Assembly (NCBI GenBank): GCA_016929775.1
Contig: JAFGIE010000092.1
Location: 1-17,541 of the forward strand
Origin: Anaerolineae bacterium
GTDB lineage: Bacteria; Chloroflexota; Anaerolineae; JAFGEY01
Direction: 5' to 3'
Length of the DNA: 17,541 nucleotides
Positions within the stretch are counted from its first letter, which is position 1. Each line of letters opens with the position of its first letter. Shown piece by piece: positions 13,141-17,541 of the stretch. Made by a program: the position numbers and the translations under genes. Below the pieces are notes generated by a model. It ran no database searches. It saw nothing but the letters and a program-made list of their open reading frames with translations, and was not told the origin of the DNA.

Positions 13141-13647
13141 CTACGGGCTCTGGTCAAAGACCACGAACCCGTCATAGTGCATCCCTTCCGCGGGACTGCC
13201 CCAGAACCGCAGCACGCCGTGCAGGTTCTCCAGCCCTTCTGAGCCTGTGAGTACGGTCTTTGCCCTGTGATAAAGCGGGGGGCCCGGACCGAACACGCCG
13301 GGACCCTCGAACACAAACTCGCCCTCCTGTCCCGCGACTGCGCCCGTGCACGACCCGTACCAGGTCCAGTTCTCGCGATTCTGGTATGGCTCATTTGGAC
13401 AAGCGTCGTGTTCGACGATCCGGAGCCGTAGGGTGCAGTCCGCCTCGATCGTGCCATCCAGCGCGATCGGCCATTCGCGGACGCCAACGCACGTGTCGCC
13501 GACCGTGTGCCAGTCTTCAACCTGCGTGCCGCCACCGGTGAAGGCGCGCGTCCCCGAGACCTCGATGCGCGACGAGGCGGCGGTCAGCGCTGCGGGCAGA
13601 ATCGCCAGCAGCAGCGCGATTCCAGCCATGTATGTGAGCTTTTTCAT
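13141..13647 (-). CDS. small secreted protein, possibly a DUF3224/allene-oxide-cyclase-barrel-like beta protein
   Basis: A 168-residue exported protein. MKKLTYMAGIALLLAILPAA is a clear signal peptide with cleavage likely after LTA (residue ~23). The mature part is rich in beta-strand patterns and Gly: WHTVGDTCVGVREWPIALDG, then TIEADCTLRLRIVEHDACP, and a C-terminal AGQEGEFVFEGPG...VLTGSEGLENLHGVLRFWG. The last part is like the strand-turn repeats of DUF3224/lipocalin-like barrels, although the match is weak. Four Cys in the mature protein may form disulfides. The start ATG (13647) is preceded by AGGGAAGGA. It lies downstream of the small - strand gene at 13748-13975 with a ~100-base gap and could share its transcript. 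Function unknown. Confidence 0.75.
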   Translation of the reverse strand: MKKLTYMAGIALLLAILPAALTAASSRIEVSGTRAFTGGGTQVEDWHTVGDTCVGVREWPIALDGTIEADCTLRLRIVEHDACPNEPYQNRENWTWYGSCTGAVAGQEGEFVFEGPGVFGPGPPLYHRAKTVLTGSEGLENLHGVLRFWGSPAEGMHYDGFVVFDQSP

Positions 13648-13659
13648 CGTTCCTTCCCT

Positions 13660-13698
13660 TCAGCAGTCTGCTCTGTCTGTTTCGCCGATGCCGCTCAT
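13660..13698 (-). CDS. possible 12-codon leader ORF before the secreted protein
   Basis: On the - strand, an ATG at 13698 opens MSGIGETDRADC and stops at 13660, twelve bases before the next start. A perfect AGGAGGTGA lies upstream, but about eleven bases away, which is rather far. It may be a leader ORF, or the ribosome binding site of a lost gene. Confidence 0.2.
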   Translation of the reverse strand: MSGIGETDRADC

Positions 13699-13747
13699 GG
13701 TTGCAGTGGCTCACCTCCTCTCATCCCGTGCACGTAGGCGGGGGCGG

Positions 13748-13975
13748 CTACGGAGCTGACGAGCCTGGCTCGCGACCGGAATGTTCGACCTCCGAGGGTG
13801 CGCCTATCTGCTGTTGCAGGTAGGCCATGGCCTCATCGAGACCGGCGAAGCCGACCCGCTCGCCGCTGCGCACGTCCTGCAGGGACGCGCGCCAGATCGC
13901 CCGCTCGCCGTCGCTGACCCGCCACAGGCGCAGCACGTACGCCAGTGCGTGCCGTTGTCCCTCGCGAATGCCCAC
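13748..13975 (-). CDS. small conserved protein of Chloroflexota type, function unknown
   Basis: A 75-residue soluble protein with no signal peptide. Its core, YVLRLWRVSDGERAIWRASL, then QDVRSGERVGFAGLDEAMAYL, has the LRLWR...WRASL-D--(T/S)GER-GFA-L---(A/F)-L pattern that I associate with a widespread small-protein family in Chloroflexota. No function is known to me. GTG 13975 is chosen because GGAGGGGAGGA lies directly upstream at good spacing; ATG 14005 would add ten residues but would place that ribosome binding site inside the gene. It is transcribed divergently from the SARP regulator and is followed by the secreted-protein gene on the same strand. Confidence 0.7.
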   Translation of the reverse strand: MGIREGQRHALAYVLRLWRVSDGERAIWRASLQDVRSGERVGFAGLDEAMAYLQQQIGAPSEVEHSGREPGSSAP

Positions 13976-14007
13976 TGTCCTCCCCTCCGTTCGCCGTGCA
14001 CCCATGG

Positions 14008-14020
14008 TACCGCAGCGGTA
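14008..14020. promoter_or_regulatory. perfect palindrome TACCGC-A-GCGGTA in divergent intergenic region
   Basis: A 6-1-6 perfect inverted repeat lies between the divergent small gene (start 13975) and the SARP gene (start 14145). On the - strand a TTGATA overlaps its edge. It is a plausible operator for the - strand gene, seen only as sequence symmetry. Confidence 0.4.
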
Positions 14021-14067
14021 TCAACAAGCTATCAGCGGAAGGTCCTCAAGATCAGCCTCCGGGAAGC

Positions 14068-14097
14068 TTGTACTGCAACCCCGACATGAGGTATACT
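14068..14097 (+). promoter_or_regulatory. promoter of SARP regulator, TTGTAC-18-TATACT
   Basis: TTGTAC (14068-14073), an 18-bp spacer and TATACT (14092-14097) lie 48 bases before ATG 14145. The same TATACT -10 is used at 577, 3476 and 3962. A perfect 10-bp palindrome, AGGACGTCCT (14104-14113), covers the expected transcription start and could be an autoregulatory operator. Confidence 0.65.
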
Positions 14098-14144
14098 GGG
14101 GATAGGACGTCCTGCCCGCTGCCAGCGATGCCGGGAGGGCCACC

Positions 14145-17100
14145 ATGCCGCGCCTGACAATGCGTTTCCTGGGCGGATACCAAGTCTGTGTGGACGGAGA
14201 ACCGGTCACGGGATTGCGCTACGACAAGGTCCGCGCGCTGTTGGCCTACCTGGCGATGGAGGCAGACCGTCCACACCGCCGCGAGGCGCTGGCAGGGCTA
14301 CTCTGGCCCGAGCAGACCGAGGCACGCGCGCGGCACAACCTGAGCCAAGCCCAGCTCACCCTCCGCCGCGTGCTGGGCGAGGACGCGGCATCCTATCTGA
14401 CGACCACTCCTCAGGCGATCCGGTTTGGCGGCGACTACTGGGTCGATGCCGCTCTCTTTGGCTCGCTGCTCGCCGAATGCCAAGCGCACGCCCATTGGCG
14501 CCTGGAGACATGTCCCACCTGCGCGCGGCGCCTGGCGCATGCTGTGGCACTGTATGCTGGGCCGTTCCTGGAAGGGCTTTCTCTGCCTGATAGTCCTGCC
14601 TTCGAAGAGTGGCAGCTGGTGTGGCGCGAGCGGCTGCATTATGAGGCGACAGACGCACTGCGCGCTCTCGCGTGCGGCTGCGACCATCGCGGGGAACGGG
14701 ATGCGGCCCTGCGCTACGCCCAGCAGTGGATTTCGCTCGACCCGTGGCACGAGGGCGCGCACCGGCAGCTGATGCGCGCACTGGCCTTGGATGGGCGCCG
14801 TGCCGACGCCTTGGCCCAGTATGAGGCCTGCCGGCGCACGCTGCGCGACGAGCTGGGAGTCGAACCGGCGGCGGAGACGACGGCGCTGTACGAGGCGATC
14901 CGCGACGAACAAGACCTAACCGGTCTGCCCGACCTGTCCGGTCTGGGTTCTCCCCTCCCCAATAACCTGCCCGCGCCGACGACGCCCTTTGTGGGTCGCG
15001 AGGGACTGCTTGCCGCGATCGCGCGCCTGCTGCAGGCGCATGACTGCCGGCTGGTGACCCTGGTCGGCCCTGGTGGGAGCGGCAAGACGCGCCTAGCGCT
15101 ACAGGCGGGGGCGGAGGTGGTCGCCGCCGCGGCGGTCGACCGCTTTCCGGACGGGGTGTGGTTTGTGCCCCTGGTCTCGGTGCAGGCAGGGCAAAGCATC
15201 GCGCCGGCAGTCGCCCAGGTGCTCGGGATCGCGTTGTCGCCGGGGGAGGATCCGGCGAGGCAGCTGCTCCGTGCGCTGCGGCGGAGGCACCTGCTCCTCA
15301 TCCTGGACAATGTCGAGCATTTGCTGGGCGCACCGGGCGGCGGTGGGCGCCTCGCGGATGCGGGGGCAGTGAGCGAGATCTTGGGCGCGGCGCCGGGGGT
15401 GCAGTGCCTGGTCACCTCGCGCGCACGGCTGGGGCTCCTGGCGGAGCACGTGGTGGCGGTGGGCGGGATGGGCTGTCCGCCTGAGCGCGCCGCGCCGGAG
15501 GGAGGTGTGGAATGCTACAGCGCCGCTGCGCTGTTCCTGGAGCGTGCGCGCGCTGTGCGACCTCAGTTCGCGGCGGACGAGGGTGGGCTGATGGAGGTCG
15601 GGCGTGCTTGCCGGTCGGTGGGGGGCATGCCGTTGGCGATCCTGCTCGCGGCGTCGTGGGCGGACGTGCTGTCGCCGGGCGAGATGGCCGATCGCGTGGC
15701 GGCAAGCCTTGACCTGCTGGCGGCGGGCGTGGCGGACCTGCCGGAACGGCAGCGGAGCATGCGCGCCGTATTCGACGCCTCGTGGAGGATCCTCAGTGCG
15801 GAGGCGCGGGCGGCGTTCGCGCGTCTGTCTGTGTTCCGCGGGGGGTTCGTAGCAGAGGCGGCGGAAGCGGTGGCGGGTGCGGGGCTGGGCACGCTGCGCG
15901 AACTGGTCCGCACGTCCTTCCTGCAGCGGGGGGAGGAGGGGCGCTACGAGATACACGAGCTGCTGCGGCAGTACGGGTCGGAGCGCCTGGCAGAGGACTT
16001 CGGCGACCGTGAGGCGGCGCTCGACGGGCACTGTGCGTACTATGCCGCGTTCTATCGCGAGCGGGCGCTCGCCGTGGCACAGGGTGAGATAGGGTCTGTG
16101 GCGAGTGAGATGGCAGACATTCGCGCGGCGTGGCACTGGGCGCTGCGGGCGGCGCACGTTGGCTTGGTGCGGTGCTTCGTGGGGCGGCTGAACGAGGGCG
16201 TGTTCCAGCTGGACCGCCTGGCATTGGTCCGATACGCTGAAGGCGAGGAGGCATTTGCCCGGGCGGTTGAGATACTGCGGGCTGCAGGCAGTGGCGTAGG
16301 CAACGTGGCGTCGCTGGGCGTGGCGCTACGCTGCCAGGCGCGCCATGCCTACCTATCGGGCTATCTGTCGCGCGCCAGATCGCTCCTCAAAGAGAGCATG
16401 GCGCTCCTGGAGGCATGCGGGGCTGTGGGTGAGCTGTCCATCAGCAAGGTAGACGCCTATACCGCCGGGCTCGCGAACACACCCTCTCGCGCTGAGGCCC
16501 TGCTTCGGGAGGCAGTGTCCCTAGCGCGCGAGGCGTGTTATGAAGAGGGGATATCACGTGCGTTGCACATGTTGGGAGCGCTGGCGCTGCATCGACGCGC
16601 ATTCGAAGAAGCAGGACGCTGTCTGCGCGATGCGGTCGCGCTCGCCCGACGCACTGGGCATCGCTGGGGGGTGCTCCATGGCCTGAGGACGTGGGCAGCA
16701 GTGGCGTGTGGGCGTGGCGACTGGACGCTGGCGCGACAGCTCGCCTTCGAGGCGCTGGAGGTTGCCAATGCGGTTGGACCGCCCTGGAACGCGGCTATGC
16801 AAACGTACTTGGGCGCGGTGCTGGCTGCGCTCGGGGAGTGTGAAGGCGCGCGGCGGGAGTGCCAGACTGCCCTCGCTGCGGCTCGGGAATGGGCAGATGA
16901 TCACATCACGGTGTGTGCGCTCTGCGGACTGGGCGACGCCGCATTAGCGGAGGGCGACATCGCTGAGGCGAGGGCGCACTACAGCCAAGCCGTGGCGCTT
17001 GCTGTGGGCGATCCGCGCGCCCAACTGGCGATCCGCGCTGTGTGCAGCGTGGCTGCGCTATTGGCTCAGCAAGGCTGCCTAGAGCGTGCTGCGGCGCTCT

Positions 17101-17279
17101 CCGTCCTGCTGCTCGACCCAGCGTGGGCCTGGAGCCTCGAGTACGGGATGGCGCTGCGACTGCTGATCGAGCTGGAGGAGCGGTTGCCTCCCGCTGCGAT
17201 CGAGGCGGCAAAGGAGCGGGCGCACGCCATGTCGCTGCGGGAGACGGTGACGGACCTTCTGGCAGAGCTGGAGAAATGA
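14145..17279 (+). CDS. SARP-family (BTAD) transcriptional regulator with NB-ARC-type ATPase and TPR domains
   Basis: A 1044-residue AfsR-like signalling ATPase. Residues 1-95 form an OmpR-type winged helix (RFLGGYQVCVDGEPVTGLRY, KVRALLAYLA, HRREALAGLLWPEQ). Residues ~95-250 are the BTAD domain, ending in ADALAQYEACRRTLRDELGV followed by EP. A linker leads to TTPFVGREGLL and the NB-ARC-type domain with Walker A GPGGSGKT (308-315; K314), Walker B LLLILDNVEH (D388), the sensor-like CLVTSRARLGLL and GGMPLAI. The C-terminal ~400 residues are TPR-like helical repeats with many Ala-rich pairs. Such proteins sense an unknown ligand through the TPR part and use nucleotide binding to control transcription. 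ATG 14145 follows GGGAGGG (14133-14139). Its target genes cannot be read from the sequence. The repeat array at 17281 begins two bases after the stop codon. Confidence 0.93.
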   Translation: MPRLTMRFLGGYQVCVDGEPVTGLRYDKVRALLAYLAMEADRPHRREALAGLLWPEQTEARARHNLSQAQLTLRRVLGEDAASYLTTTPQAIRFGGDYWVDAALFGSLLAECQAHAHWRLETCPTCARRLAHAVALYAGPFLEGLSLPDSPAFEEWQLVWRERLHYEATDALRALACGCDHRGERDAALRYAQQWISLDPWHEGAHRQLMRALALDGRRADALAQYEACRRTLRDELGVEPAAETTALYEAIRDEQDLTGLPDLSGLGSPLPNNLPAPTTPFVGREGLLAAIARLLQAHDCRLVTLVGPGGSGKTRLALQAGAEVVAAAAVDRFPDGVWFVPLVSVQAGQSIAPAVAQVLGIALSPGEDPARQLLRALRRRHLLLILDNVEHLLGAPGGGGRLADAGAVSEILGAAPGVQCLVTSRARLGLLAEHVVAVGGMGCPPERAAPEGGVECYSAAALFLERARAVRPQFAADEGGLMEVGRACRSVGGMPLAILLAASWADVLSPGEMADRVAASLDLLAAGVADLPERQRSMRAVFDASWRILSAEARAAFARLSVFRGGFVAEAAEAVAGAGLGTLRELVRTSFLQRGEEGRYEIHELLRQYGSERLAEDFGDREAALDGHCAYYAAFYRERALAVAQGEIGSVASEMADIRAAWHWALRAAHVGLVRCFVGRLNEGVFQLDRLALVRYAEGEEAFARAVEILRAAGSGVGNVASLGVALRCQARHAYLSGYLSRARSLLKESMALLEACGAVGELSISKVDAYTAGLANTPSRAEALLREAVSLAREACYEEGISRALHMLGALALHRRAFEEAGRCLRDAVALARRTGHRWGVLHGLRTWAAVACGRGDWTLARQLAFEALEVANAVGPPWNAAMQTYLGAVLAALGECEGARRECQTALAAAREWADDHITVCALCGLGDAALAEGDIAEARAHYSQAVALAVGDPRAQLAIRAVCSVAALLAQQGCLERAAALSVLLLDPAWAWSLEYGMALRLLIELEERLPPAAIEAAKERAHAMSLRETVTDLLAELEK

Positions 17280-17280
17280 C

Positions 17281-17541
17281 GGTGCAGGCGCTCTCGGAGA
17301 CATCGGATGTCTCCCAGACATCCGATGTCTCGCTTGCGGCGCCAGGTGAGTCCAGATCCGATGTCTCGCTTGCGGCGCCAGGTGAGTCCAGATCCGATGT
17401 CTCGCTTGCGGCGCCAGCTGAGTCCAGACATCCGATGTCTCGCTTGCGGCGCCAGCTGAGTCCAGACATCCGATGTCTCGCTTGCGGCGCCAGGTGAGTC
17501 CAGATCCGATGTCTCGCTTGCGGCGCCAGCTGAGTCCAGAC
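17281..17541. repeat. palindromic 36/38-bp tandem repeat array, locus B (6 units, open at right edge)
   Basis: The array begins two bases after the SARP stop codon with the same 64-bp head as locus A, including the palindrome GAGACATCGGATGTCTC (17297-17313). Units with the core CGATGTCTCGCTTGCGGCGC start at 17323, 17359, 17395, 17433, 17471 and 17507 (spacings 36, 36, 38, 38, 36). They continue to the window edge. Two unit types occur: CAGGTGAGTCCAGATCC (36 bp) and CAGCTGAGTCCAGACATCC (38 bp). The 38-bp type restores the full GACATCCGATGTC palindrome. There are no spacers, so it is not a CRISPR array. Confidence 0.93.

Noticed and set aside
13781..13870. Third copy of the GGCWLL small protein on the + strand (RGCAYLLLQVGHGLIETG)
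   Set aside because: Similarity is short and it lies antisense to the better supported small - strand gene with its own ribosome binding site.
16906..17469. - strand ORF reading through the repeat array (and the matching + strand ORF at 17042-17497)
   Set aside because: The repeat-derived peptide depends on 36-bp units staying in frame, but 38-bp units break it, and the rest is antisense to the SARP gene.
17281..17541. CRISPR array
   Set aside because: Units are contiguous 36/38-bp repeats with no unique spacers, and no cas gene is in the window.

Overview
The window is GC-rich with dense coding and many GTGA/ATGA stop-start overlaps. The protein families point to a Chloroflexota (Anaerolineae-like) bacterium: a LAL/MalT-type LuxR regulator, a very large SARP/BTAD-NB-ARC-TPR regulator, a LysM-plus-Ig-like secreted protein and an archaeal-style lipoate assembly set. 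This placement is inferred from gene content; no rRNA or other marker gene is present.

Left part (1-3850). A truncated LuxR-family regulator runs in from the left edge, with in-frame 21-bp tandem repeats just before its HTH domain. Next come an orphan sugar-type ABC solute-binding lipoprotein and a secreted triple-LysM protein. This pair is bracketed by two paralogous 72-77 aa proteins of unknown function that share an extended -10 promoter. The LysM gene has its own TTGCCA-17-TATAAT promoter and a long leader, which holds a candidate 20-codon ORF with an excellent ribosome binding site. A strong intrinsic terminator at 3805-3850 closes the region.

Central part (3939-12973). Eight genes on the + strand form one tightly packed operon: an APH/NahK-like kinase, a nitrilase-family hydrolase, a fused lipoate-protein ligase (LplA-like + LplB-like + Cys-rich DUF116), a geranylgeranyl-reductase-like FAD oxidoreductase (LipT-like), a PHP-domain hydrolase, two radical SAM proteins matching the LipS1/LipS2 type of split lipoyl synthase, and a membrane protein that reads as a bacterial homologue of vertebrate ANKH (progressive ankylosis protein). 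The core is the sLpl(AB)-LipS1/S2-LipT lipoate pathway. The DUF116 fusion, the PHP protein, the nitrilase, the kinase and the ANKH homologue are possible unrecognised accessories. This is the best candidate for a new system in the window.

Right part (12967-17541). A palindrome-rich 36/38-bp tandem repeat family occurs twice, each time directly at the 3' end of a + strand gene (ANKH homologue and SARP regulator). Between the two arrays lie a small secreted protein and a small Chloroflexota-type protein, both on the - strand, and the divergently transcribed SARP regulator, with short palindromes in the shared intergenic region.
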